Below, in pieces: positions 46,185 through 57,619 of a stretch of DNA of 64,000 bases. The translations under genes were made by a program, and so were the position numbers. The notes beneath the pieces are model-generated. The model saw nothing but the letters and a program-made list of their open reading frames with translations. It was not told where the DNA came from and ran no database searches. The stretch spans positions 70,846,099 through 70,910,098 of the forward strand of contig NW_022098069.1 of assembly GCF_002288925.2 (NCBI RefSeq). The letters are read 5' to 3'. The DNA comes from Delphinapterus leucas. Lineage: Eukaryota > Chordata > Mammalia > Artiodactyla > Monodontidae. Numbering within the stretch: the first letter of the stretch is position 1; each line of letters begins with the position of its first letter.

Positions 46185-48297
46185 TATTTAGGTTACTTCA
46201 TACTCTTAAAAATCTATTTATTTATCATTCAAAGTATTTATATGCAGCCAGGAAAATATTTTTCTGTAATTATTTTTAATCATTCTGTAATTTTCTGTAA
46301 TCATTTGCCAGTAATTCTGGCAAATAAACCAGAGTGAGAGGCACATGTTCTTAAGTTATTATATAAAAATCACCTTTCCAAACTACATCTATAGTTTGAA
46401 ATCATGGAAAAAATTAAGAAAATCAGAATGTGTTTTAGAGGAAGGCCATCCCATTATTTCATGACACAAATCACCAGAAAGTACAATTTAGATTTACCTC
46501 TACATTTAAAAATATCATTAAATACTAAAATGTTTCATTATTTTTAAAATGATAACATTAAATGTAAAACCCAACTCTTGCACACATAAAGTTTATAAGA
46601 CTTAGGGATATATTGACCCAAATTTATTATTTAAATGGCTAAAATAAAGAGCCGAAAGAGACATTATGATACTTTGTAAAGATGGCTTATATTGTCATGT
46701 TATTCATAATATAGATTCACTTAACATTTTATTAGCAACATCATTATTAAAAATTATGCTATAATACAATGAACATAGAACCATTTTTATATCAGAGATT
46801 CCAGTTACTAAGGCCTGGTGCAGATTCCTCCCCTTTGTGGAAATTGAATTATTAAATCTACTCTACCCTACTAATGTCAGAAATAGCCTCAAAAAAACAA
46901 TATCACATAATCAGGATTGGCATGGAAAATAAAACCTATCTGAAAATAAAACCTATTGTTAATCCAGTATAAAGTACATCTTTCAGAATTAGGGTTACTT
47001 AGGGTCTACATTTCAGGCCCTTATGATTAAGGAAGGATGCCAAGTCCTTTCCTTTCCTGTATCAAAGTCATCCCCATTCTTCCTCTAATATATAAGGAAA
47101 GTACAATCATGTTGGAGTTCAGTCACTCTTACCCATAGGCCCACTATCCAGAAATTACCTAGAATGGAACTGTAACCCCGAAACTCACTGTGCAGAAGAG
47201 TCTGGTGTGAATGTGGAAGAAACTAGTGCATGAGTTAGGAGAGGAATAACAATATTGCATTAACTGATTCATCACAGAGAAAATGGTGGAGGCAACATCT
47301 AAGATCTCTTAGGACACAACTTTCACCTCGCTCTTCTGCTGTGAACTGAATTGGTTGCATGGCCCACCTGGGTTCTGTATTTATGTTTCATGCTCAAAGT
47401 GCAGATTGAAAGAATCAGATGAACATACCATAGTTATCTGATAAAGTGTCAGAATAGTTTTCTATACTTAGATAACTAGCTCAGTGTTTCCTGTTGGAGC
47501 CTTGGAGAACAATGGTAAGTAGGCCTTATGGGAAAGGCCACAGAAAAATGCTGCCCTCACATCAGAGAAAAGGGGTTTCCAGGAGGTGTTTTGAAATTCA
47601 CAAATGCTTCAAACTATGTAGCTTTTCTATTTTTTTAGGTACAATAAAATTGTGATACATTGAGAGTGTTTTAATATGCCAAGGTCAGTTTTCTCACATC
47701 AAAAAAATTTCATGTGGTAATTTTGAGAAAATGATTTAGACTTCCCTAAAAGTAATTAAAATTTTATTTTATTTTACAAACAACTTAATTGTTAATAAAA
47801 TACAACATATTGTTTAAGATACTATTTGAGGCTTTTACTCTGTGAAGAAATATCTCTTTAGTAATAAATGTATTTTAAAATTATGATATAGATATCTTAT
47901 AATAAATTTAAAACCCTATTTTCATTTATAAGCCAGTAGTACAGCTTACTATTAAGAAATGCTAAAATTAAACTTTCATTAGTTATATCTCTCAATCTTA
48001 GGCAGTAGTCAAATAATTTTAAATATAATTATTGAACGATTTTTATTAGCAAGGTCCTTAATTTTATAAATGACAAAACTCATCACTTAGAATAAAGTTA
48101 TTTATTATACATAAACAGCTACAGAAAGTAAGGATCAAAAGATAAAGTAGCATAATTACTATATTAAAGCTAAATATAGACAAAATTAAAAAATAATATT
48201 AAATAAAAATAAATAAAATCTGTTTTAATATTTTATTTCTCTTTGGTGGATGTTTAGAAAACCTTGCTTGGTACATGAAATTTTATGATAGGACAGT
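46185..48297. other. No gene or recognised repeat
   Basis: About 2.1 kb. A less AT-rich patch at about 46980-47560 has no frame or family I can identify. The rest is AT-rich. Confidence 0.45.
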
Positions 48298-48351
48298 CTG
48301 TGTGTGTGTGTGATATGGGTGTGGGGTGTGTGTGTGTGTGTGTGTGTGTGT
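48298..48351. repeat. (TG)n microsatellite, interrupted
   Basis: TG dinucleotides with a 'atatgggtgtgggg' interruption. On the - strand this is a CA repeat. Confidence 0.9.
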
Positions 48352-50100
48352 TTTGAAAATTCATTGTGCACTTGGAAGGTTTAAATTTTTCATTATTCTA
48401 TGATGTTATTTTTTCCTTTGGATTTCTTGTATTCAATATCTGGTATTGATAAATTATTTATTATCATATTCTCTCCATATCCCAAATGGAGAATCGGTCC
48501 TATATATTGCTACCATGAAAAAATATGGTACACTGATTTTCTGTTTCTTTCTTAGAGCTCAGCCTTTTTTTTTTCTCATCATTTAATGATCCCTCTTCCA
48601 AACTAAGCTCATTTCCTTTTCTGAATTCATGCTCTCAACTCTTTCCAACCTCCCTGTACACCTGCCTAGACTTATTTTCGTGCTGAATTTGCCATTGCCA
48701 CTACATTTCAGAGGTTCTAAATACAAAAGACTGAAAATGTAGAAAATACTAGTATGTGCATGTTTGGATTATGGTATGTTCTTAATGTGAGGTTTAATCC
48801 CTTAAAATAGGTAATACTTTTCAGGAGAGGCAATGGTTACAGAAGCTCAATGATATAAAATCATTAAAAAATAATATAAATAGGAATCTAAAGGGATGAG
48901 GGTTGATGTGAAGAGTGAATACGAAAATCTGCAGAAAAGTCTACAATAAGAACAAAACCAGTAAAAACCAAGCAGTAGTAGGGCACAGGGTAAATGGCTG
49001 AAGTTAAATAAACAGATTGGGCTATACTTAATAATGGTGGGTGAAAAATAAAATAGTTTATAGTATTTTCCTAAATAAATATTTATTAAATAGTTTTATA
49101 GTTCGATTATATATATTTTCTAATCTTTTTATTTTATAATTAGTTTATAAATTAATAGTGATGATATTTGGCCTCACTTTTCTCACTGTATTATTTTTTC
49201 TGCCTTTAATGCTTTGTCTTATATCTTTTGCCACGTAGATTGTTTCTGGTTTGGGGCATGTGTAAGGCTAGTAAGTGTGTGTGTGCATAGGGGAGTGTGT
49301 GTGTGTGTTCATGCACACATACGTGCATATGGTTTCTTTTCACTTATAATTATTTTTTCCCTAGCAGTAGTCATTTTGTCACTTATGTACTTTATTTATT
49401 CCCATCAGCCAAAAAAGAGGAACAGGAAGGAAAGGAGCACGGTCCTTTTTAGAATACTTCCCCTAAATTTCACTCACTTCTTTCATCTATACCCCATTGT
49501 CCAAAATTTGGTAATTTTCTCTCACTTAGCTGCAAAGAGGATGGGGGTGGGGTGTAGCTTTTCATTTGGCAGTCATATTCCCAGCTATAATTTTGAGTGC
49601 AATTACTTGAGGACAAAAGAGGAAGAGATTAGGAAATAGTGAGCAAACAGCCTGTCACACATGACTACATATATGTTATAACAATCTGGAAATTAGATAA
49701 TGTGCTTTGAATTTAATAATCAAAGTTTTCATAAACATTCCTAAGTTTGTTTTCATTTAATCATCTCAATGTAAAAGACAACAATAATTTTTAATCCTTC
49801 TGACAAAAGACATTGTATTTCTGCTTTTGTTCTTTCCATCCTCAACTCTTTCAACTTTGCAAATTGTTTTACAATCATCTAAGGTCATAAATCCAATTTT
49901 TAAAAATTTCTCTCTTTTTCATGTTATTATTTTTTTTCATGTTATTTTTAATAACAAGATATTCTTCCTTCGGTTGTGGACACCCAATGTCTTAGGTAGA
50001 CATAAATCTAAGCCAAGGGAGATTATTGGAAATCAAACCCTGTGAATAAAGATGGGAATAAATAACCCCAAATAAGTATTTGTGTTTCTCAAAAATGTGT
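48352..50100. other. No gene or recognised repeat
   Basis: Includes a GT-rich patch at 49276-49310. The 141-codon frame at 49214-49639 + runs through that patch, with Cys/Val/His-rich repeats and hydrophobic stretches, and has no recognisable domain. I treat it as chance. Confidence 0.45.
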
Positions 50101-50205
50101 GCAGGTGACTCGTCCTCAGTGGATTCCTACCAGAGCAAGAGTAGCATCTCTGAGTTTGACTTAGGGCCCCCTCAATCAAAAAAAATTAAAATTAAAATTA
50201 AATAA
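50101..50205 (+). other. Exon-like fragment, uncertain
   Basis: After a 'gtgtgcag' acceptor-like site the frame reads GDSSSVDSYQSKSSISEFD before an A-rich stretch and a stop. Ser-rich composition and codon use look protein-like, but there is no downstream donor that I can identify, no second exon and no family match. It could be chance or a decayed retrocopy piece. Confidence 0.2.
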
Positions 50206-50219
50206 AACCTTCACTTGCA

Positions 50220-53200
50220 AACCCATTTGTGTGGTCTTTTCAGTTTCAGAATCTTTTCCCTGACTGCTTTATACTTTAAACTATTTCTGTTTCTATGGTT
50301 TAAAAACATGAAGATTTACCACCACTGACCTTTAATTCTTATAATTATTAGTTACATAAAAAGTTTTTTATATATTTCTGTATCTTTTCATCCTACTTTA
50401 ATACCAGCTATCTCAGAGAGAACTATATTTTCTGATCTCTCTTACGGTGATCTCAAGGGTGTCACTGAACATTCACCAGAGGCTTTCATTCCTGAACACC
50501 TGTATTTTCAAATGCTTGGTAGTATTTGAAATGATCATTACTCAACTCTTTCAGTGAAAATTTTATAAATATTATATGTTTTTCTTCAAAAAATTTATTT
50601 TACCCAAGGAAAGATCTGAATCTAACTTAATTTTAGTGATCTGTAGACAGTCATTTCTAAAAAACGTTTAAAGTATTTATTATTATCTCTCTTACTCATT
50701 TTTGACAACTGATTTGTTTTCTTGCATGTTCCCATGCCTTTCACAATTCCAAGTAATGGCTGTCCACCTCAAACTCGATGTTAATGGCACTCTTCAGAGT
50801 TGTACGGTGTATAGTTTTCAGGCCATGAGAGCTGGCCCAAGTTCCAATCTGATCATAAAAGGCTTCTTCACTTATACCCTTGATTATTAGTTCTGATAAT
50901 TAACTTATATTTAAGTTTTCTTGTTCTTTAATCGTATCTTAGATTGCTATGGTTAATTTTCTATGTACACTCACTTAACTCAAAATTTTCATTTCTATTT
51001 TTTCTTTTTTAGATTCTGGAGATGCTTTAAAAGTCTACTTTATTATTGTTAATTTGAATTTCTTCAGTGTAAATCTGCTTTATAGTCTTCCAGCGAACGT
51101 TCTATTGGGCAATTATTTCTCATTGAATTTTGTACTTTTCTTATCCAGACCTGTCCTTGTTTAACAGAACTAAAGCTTTCTTTTATATTACTAAGAATAA
51201 GAAACAAATGTGTTCTGCATTTTCTTTTGTGTCATGAATTCATTTCAGGGGAGGATTTTCCTCTGAGTCATTGCCATTTTACTTCTCTTTCTCTATATTT
51301 CATAATGCCTTCTTATATACCAGTTGACATTTTCTATTAACTCCTGTTAGAACTTGATTTTGTAATATTTGTTCATGTCATGAGGAAGGCTGATGCATCT
51401 TATTTTCATCTCTTTCCCCTGGATCTTATTGCAAAAGAAGGAAATGATTCATGCCCGGTGTTGGGGGAAAGTAAGGATGTGGGTTTTCAATACTCATTCC
51501 ACAGTAGTTTCCTGGGTGCTGGCAGAAGCCCCCAGTTGACTTGAAACCAGAGGACAGAGCATCATGTAATGCAGGTAGCACACTGGTGCCCACATCGTGG
51601 CATTTAGCGAATGTTAATTTCCTTAGTAACTCTGTGTGCCTTTTCAAATTGTTCAATAAATACAACAACCTACTCAATAATAAGTGAAAAATAAATTTCT
51701 ATAGATCTATAGTTATGGTTCAGAGAACAATGAGAAATAGGCCAGAGGTTATTGATGCTGCTCCCAGGTATATACCTTACAGGGCTTATAGCTGTGACTA
51801 AAAGGCTTAAAGGCAAAAAAGCATAAAGTACTGGAGATTTTTCATTATGTGACTTCCTATGTCAGTGTTAGCCAGAGGCAGTTAAGGTCATAAGCCTGGA
51901 GAATTAGTTGTGCAGACTTTCATGGGCAGAAGCCAATGCACAGACGGTCAGTGGAAGCTGGTAATGATTATTCCTAGTATATTTTGGTCAAGAAAAATGT
52001 CAAAGAAGTAATAGAGGGATGATTTTTATTTCCAACTTATCTGCATAAATATGCAGATAAATCTGAAATATGCTCACTTCTTACTTCTCATTGCAAAGAT
52101 ATTAATCTTTCTTTCATTTCCAGATAGAATAATGACTGTTTTATTTATAAATAAAACAAAATGAAAAGCCAGGAGCAAGTGTTCCTGCCAGGTCCACTCA
52201 CTCTTCCATCTTTCTTTCCGGAGGTAAAGTATGCAGAAAATGTGTATCTCCTAGTTAATATTTGGGATCCCTTCCTCCAGAAACTACATCAAAAAACCAA
52301 GAGTGTAGACTCCAGAAGAACAAAGATTACGTTTGAAGATCTAGCTGGAAGGAGGGAACAAAAGCTGCCTTTGGGAGAAGATGAGGAAGCACACATTGAA
52401 TAGTTTAAGAGCCATGGTACCTGCAGGAGATGAAAGGACATTGTCAAACCTGAAGCAAATCACACGGGACACCCTTCCGTGAGCCTGGGGCGACCAATAG
52501 AGGGGAGGCTGGCAGCATAAGGGCTTCATCAGTTAGACACTGAGCTCTTCCACACAAAGACAGACAAAAATGTGTCCCAGTTTTCCAGAGAATTCCTCCA
52601 CAGTACTCGTAGAGGTGAGATGACACAGAAGACTGACCTACCTAGAAACCCTTAGATCCCAGCAAGGAACATGCAGGCTGGATGTGCGCTAGGTAGGTGT
52701 CAGGTTCCACTCCAAGCCAAAGGCAAATCATGAGGCAGAGTCAAGAGGAATATTAAGGACTTGGCGGGAGAGCGTAGAGACTGAGTGGAGAAAAATGTCA
52801 AATACAGGTCTGAAGATGTAGCTAAGAACCAAGGAAAATTTAACCAGACAGAGAAAAACATTGGGATGAAACCTATATAATTCTGTTAATTTTCTCTCTC
52901 ACCCAGAGCTAATTTTCATAGTCTACTCATGCATGCAATGGTTTTGGCTTAATGACATCTTAGCAATGATGCACAACATTTGACATTTATCACTTTGTCT
53001 TGATTTTTTTTTTATCGTTGATGGCATCATCAAGAGGATATGAAGATGTCCAGATTAAAATATTATGAAAAATTTTTAGAGACGGGAAGAAAATTCCCCT
53101 GAGCAATTAAATGACCTTTCTGACAAGGGGTGTGTACACACATGTGTGTATATAGAATTCAACTTACTTAAGGGGCTGGGCTAGAGGCACATCCTACACA

Positions 53201-53309
53201 TAAATGTTTTGTGGTAGAACTAAAATGTCACAACTTGTACACTGAGGATAGGCCTGAAAATAATTCCTGAATAAAAAATAGTAATGTAATATCAATGTGA
53301 TTAATAATA
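50220..53309. other. No gene; one hairpin and a GC-richer patch
   Basis: The 83-codon - strand frame at 51426-51677 and the frames at 52161-52626 have no domain. A less AT-rich block at about 52150-52870 is unassigned. A perfect hairpin is at 52037-52060. Confidence 0.45.
52037..52060. repeat. Perfect hairpin, 11 bp arms
   Basis: ttatctgcata and tatgcagataa are exact reverse complements separated by aa. Confidence 0.9.
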
Positions 53310-53555
53310 CTACTTAGCATATTGCATACATGCAGTATACCAAGCTTTGTAACAGGCATTATATAAGCATTTTTATATCAGGTTTCTAGTGTTTTTTTTA
53401 ATAGTTATTATTACTCCAGCTTTATCCATGAGGAGAATGAGGTTCATGAAGGAGATGTAGCTGCTCCAGATAACAGACACAGGAGGTAAAAGAGCTGGGA
53501 TTTTACATAAGTGTTTCTGAATCTAAAGCCCATGATTTCTCTACTACATTATAGC
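53310..53555 (-). mobile_element. MIR SINE
   Basis: Antisense MIR: 'gtaacaggcattatataagc', 'actccagctttatccatgag', 'gagaatgaggttcatgaagg', 'taaaagagctgggattttac', 'atctaaagcccatgatttct'. Split by a T-run. Confidence 0.75.
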
Positions 53556-54040
53556 AGCATATCTGAGGAGTCACCTTAAGTCTTCCAGACCTGAGGTGAG
53601 CCATAAAATTTGTCCAAAGCTTTTTGTATCTCAAGTATCCAGGATATCCAAGAACACAATGGAAACTTGGAGAAGAATAATCAGCCAGCATCTTAGTGAA
53701 GCTGAGAGAATCATACACACCCCTCACATCATACATCAAAAAAAAAAAAAAAAAAAAAAGCCAATTCAACCATCTGGAGAACAGCTTAGCAATTCCTTCA
53801 GAATTGCTAAAGTTCCCTTCAGCAAAGTTCCCTTTAGAAGATCTTTTCCATACCATATTCTCTTGGGAGCAATGGATAATCATGGTGATGACAGTTTTTC
53901 TGAGCTGGATCTGATCTGGCCACACAGGTAATAGAGAAAATATGGAAAAAGTTTTGTGTAATTAGTGCAGGAAGAGTCATCATATCTGCACTGGAGGCTA
54001 CTTGTCTGTTTGTTCCTGACACTGCAGTAAAAGAAGAAAA
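53556..54040. other. Unassigned DNA with poly(A) run
   Basis: A run of about 20 A at 53740-53759 has no recognisable retroelement body upstream. Overlapping frames of 111 and 140 codons on opposite strands span the run and are not supported as genes. Confidence 0.45.
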
Positions 54041-54051
54041 AGGCTTTATTT

Positions 54052-54354
54052 CGTTTTTGTTTGTTTTTTTAATTAATTAATTAATTAATTTTTGGCTGTG
54101 TTGGGTCTTCGTTTCTATGCGAGGGCTTTCTCTAGTTGCGGCAAGCAGGGGCCCCTCTTCATCGCGGTGCGCGGGCCTCTCACTGTCGTGGCCTCTCGTT
54201 GCGGAGCACGGGCTCCAGACGCGCAGGCTCAGTAGCTGTGGCTCACGGTCCTAGCCGCTCCGCAGCATGTGGGATCTTCCCAGACCAGGGCTCGAACCCG
54301 TGTCCCCTGAATTGGCAGGCAGATTCTCAACCACTGCGCCACCAGGGAAGCCCC
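54052..54354 (-). mobile_element. CHR-type SINE, long form
   Basis: Antisense long form with an (AATT)n tail, 'ggctgtgttgggtcttcgtt' and the end 'caccagggaagcccc'. Probable imperfect target-site duplication aggcttt(a/t)tt at 54041 and 54355. The body joins a short-form-like core to the long-form 3' part. Confidence 0.9.
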
Positions 54355-54365
54355 AGGCTTTTTTC

Positions 54366-55974
54366 TTAAGGAAGAAATCCTCTAACATATAGAGCTGGAC
54401 CAAAAGCAAGCACATGGAAACAAGAAAGACAAATAAAAGAAAAAACCGGAAGGAGAAAGACACAAATCCCCCTCATGTATACAGAAGGGAAAGTTCTCAT
54501 AGATATTAGCGGCCCCTTGTAGTCCATCTATAGGCAAAGCTGCCTCGGAGGAGGGATGTGGAATCAGATGTGAGCCAAACAGTAGCCTTGCAAATCCATT
54601 GTTACCACCAGTGTCACCTTCTGTTGCCATGGCACTACTTTGACTCCGACTCAGCTTCACTCCCTCCAAGAAGCTAATCAAAGCAGAGATTCCAATAGCT
54701 CCATTTTCTTCTGACTGGGCTTTTTTTTTTTTCAATTTAATTCTTCGAATATTTTCTATTGAGCCATTGTTAATATACCAATTTCACACTTTAATGAACA
54801 CTCCCTGGGTAAATATATTAGTGAACCAGAATCTTATCAGATTCTTCCCTCACCTTCAAAGTACTGAGTGAATAAATGAAATTTATTAAATTATGGCATG
54901 GATTAACAAATATTCCTATTCAATAAATAAGAGTAACTTGAGGAATGCAACAGTAAAGCACCTTTTTTTTTTTTTTTTTTGTCTCCAGCTGTTCATTTGA
55001 TTTTTTTAGTGGGGTTAGGTTTTTTGTCTGTGGATGAAAACTCAAGGATGACCTATGACATATCTGATCATTCATAGGCAATATAATTCCTTTTTCTCAG
55101 CTATGCTTATAAAATATGTATAAATTCAGTACTTAAAAGACTCAGACTTGAGAATTCCAGTTTCAGGGCAGTGATATAGAGCTTGAAAGAACATCACTTC
55201 TACCCTTGCATAAAGAAAAAGCCTGAAAAAAACCTGCAAATGTTAACAATTTTTCTTGCACCTATTAGAGAAATGAAGTTTCAGGGAACCAGTTAATCTG
55301 CAATCTGGAGAAAGACAAATGCTTGCAGTGAGAAACAGAACCTGATCTTAAATATAGTGAAGCTTGTCCTAACATAATATTTGTCAGTAAAATATCTGCA
55401 AGCTCCTTTTAAAAATTCTCTTATTGATAAATTGATGAATCTATTAAAATTGAACAAATTTAATCAAAATTTAATAAATTTCATTGCTTCTTTTCAGATT
55501 CATTACAAATATAATAAATTTAGACAAAAGTTACTTTCTGCTACTTGCAACTTTGTATATATATTAAAGTTATGCTTTTAACTATTTTCCCTCTCATGCA
55601 GCCAGACCATTTACTAATTTACTAGACTCAGTAATATTTAATAAATAAAATACGTACTATTGTCTTGCATCCACATTCAAACATTTCTGCTACTATACTT
55701 CCAGTAGAATCTTAATCACCCGTATTAAATATAATTTGTATTCTAAAGAGCTACATCTACTTTACAGAGAAAACTGGGAGGTAGGTGTTCAGTAATTGTC
55801 ATACAAAGCATCTTAGCAAACCAGTAAGACTCATAAGCACGCACAATATGTTGACCTAAGTCCACTCACGTTCCTCCTACATATTTTTAAAGTGGTAAAA
55901 CATGAACATATCCATTAACATGAACCATAAGAATAAGCACTCTGTAACATTACAAAGTATTGATAAAAAGCAAA
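54366..55974. other. No gene or recognised repeat
   Basis: The 117-codon - strand frame at 54382-54735 has no domain. A T-run lies at 54963-54980. Nothing else supported. Confidence 0.45.
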
Positions 55975-56013
55975 GACACACACACACACACACACACGCA
56001 CACACACACACAC
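55975..56013. repeat. (CA)n microsatellite
   Basis: About 39 bp of CA with one CG interruption. Confidence 0.95.
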
Positions 56014-56230
56014 GGAACACAATCAACTAATTACTTGGTGACCAAAGCTTCAGTATTCTATCTAACTTGGAAAGTATCTGGTTATCAAAATAATGCCCAT
56101 GAATTACCTTAATTTAATATTAGTTTGGGATCTTAAATTAAGGGTCTTGGAAATTACATTTAAGTCCATATGCTTCTGAACCACCCTTCATATAAAATGT
56201 TTTTATAATTACAAATAAATTTACTTCAAT
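56014..56230. other. AT-rich spacer
   Basis: Nothing supported between the CA repeat and the SINE. Confidence 0.5.
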
Positions 56231-56248
56231 AAAATTTAACATTTTTCA

Positions 56249-56499
56249 GGGCTTCCCTGGTGGCGCAGTGGTTGAGAGTCTGCCTGCCGATGCAAGGGAC
56301 ACGGGTTCGTGCCCCAGTCTGGGAAGATCCCACATGCCATGGAGCAGCTGGGCCCGTGAGCCATGGCCACTGAGCCTGCGCGTCCGATGAGCCTGCGCGT
56401 CCGAAGCCTGTGCTCCGCAACGGGAGAGGTCACAACAGTGAGAGGCCTGCGTACAGACAAAAAAAAAAAAAAAAAAAATTAATAAAAATAGATTTTAAA
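56249..56499 (+). mobile_element. CHR-type SINE with internal 17 bp duplication
   Basis: Short form with a tandem repeat of tgagcctgcgcgtccga at 56371-56387 and 56388-56404, absent from the other copies here. Flanked by an 18 bp target-site duplication with one mismatch, aaaatttaaca(t/c)ttttca, at 56231-56248 and 56500-56517. A-run tail. Confidence 0.95.
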
Positions 56500-56517
56500 A
56501 AAATTTAACACTTTTCA

Positions 56518-56809
56518 AAATCATAAGCATTATGTAGAAATTGTCTTACCTTAACTGATAATAAACCAATATACTAAATTTAAGGACTCAACAGGTTAAC
56601 TAGTCTCTTAGTGAGAATACAAATCTTATTTTCAAAAAATTCTATATTGTATACAGAGAAAATCAAAGAAAAAACACAGTTATTCTCTTTAAAGAAGAAA
56701 ACATTAAATCAGGCTGAAATTGTTCAAAGTTTTAGCCTTTCTTACATGTATTTGGATTCTTACATAAAACTTCTGAGCTAGCAGATTCTATAAAATATAA
56801 TCTCTTTTT
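56518..56809. other. AT-rich spacer
   Basis: Nothing supported between the two SINEs. Confidence 0.5.
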
Positions 56810-56827
56810 AAAAGACTATCACCTTTA

Positions 56828-57007
56828 GGGCTTCCCTGGTGGCGCAGTGGTTGAGAGTCCGCCTGCCGATACAGGGGACATGGATTCGTGCCCCGGAGCG
56901 GCTGGGCCCGTGAGCCATGGCGCTGAGCCTGCGCATCTGGAGCCTGTGCTCCGCAACGGGAGAGGCCACAACAGTGAGAGGCCCGCATACCGCAAAAAAA
57001 AACCAAA
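56828..57007 (+). mobile_element. CHR-type SINE with internal deletion
   Basis: Short form missing about 25 bp after 'gtgccccgg' (near 56896), the part that in other copies holds 'gggaagatcccacatgcc'. A short cgg repeat flanks the missing part in intact copies. Target-site duplication aaaagactatcac(c/a)ttta, 18 bp with one mismatch, at 56810-56827 and 57008-57025. Confidence 0.95.
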
Positions 57008-57140
57008 AAAAGACTATCACATTTAAAGAAAGAAAAGTTTCTTTTCTAGGTATTTGGTGGGGATTATTAGATTTATTTATTTATTATTTTTTTTTAATAT
57101 TTCATTTTACATTTTTAATGTCATTCTTGTTAGGGCTAAT

Positions 57141-57619
57141 TTTTTTTTAACATCTTTATTGGAGTATAATTGCTTTACAATGGTGTGTTAGTTTCTGCTT
57201 TATAAAAAAGTGAATCAGTTATACATATACATATATTCCCATATCTCTTCCCTCTTGCATCTCCCTCCCTCCCACCCTCCCTATCCCACCCTTCTAGGTA
57301 GTCACAAAGCACCAAGATGATCTCCCTGTGCTATGCGGCTGCTTCCCACTAGCTATCTATTTTACATTTGATAGTGTATATATGTCCATGCCACTCTCTC
57401 ACTTTCTCCCAGCTTACCCTTCCCCCTCCCCGTATCCTCAAGTTCACTCTCTACTAGGTCTGTGTCTTTATTCCCGTCTTGCCCCTAGTTTCTCAATGAC
57501 CTTTTTTTTTTTTTTAGATTCCGTATATATGTGTTAGAATACGGTATTTGTTTTTTTTCTTTCTGACTTACTTCACTCTGTATGACAGACACTAGGTCCA
57601 TCCACCTCACTACAAATAA
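57141..57619 (-). other. L1 3'UTR and poly(A) tail
   Basis: Between the ORF2 stop and the T-run. C-rich on the + strand ('ccctccctcccaccctccct' near 57263), so G-rich in the transcript, as is common in mammalian L1 3'UTRs. Confidence 0.85.

Noticed and set aside
49214..49639. 141-codon frame
   Set aside because: Runs through a GT-rich tract, has no recognisable domain and no supporting gene context.
53503..53931. 140- and 111-codon frames on opposite strands
   Set aside because: Both span a poly(A)/poly(T) run and a MIR fragment; mutually exclusive shadows.
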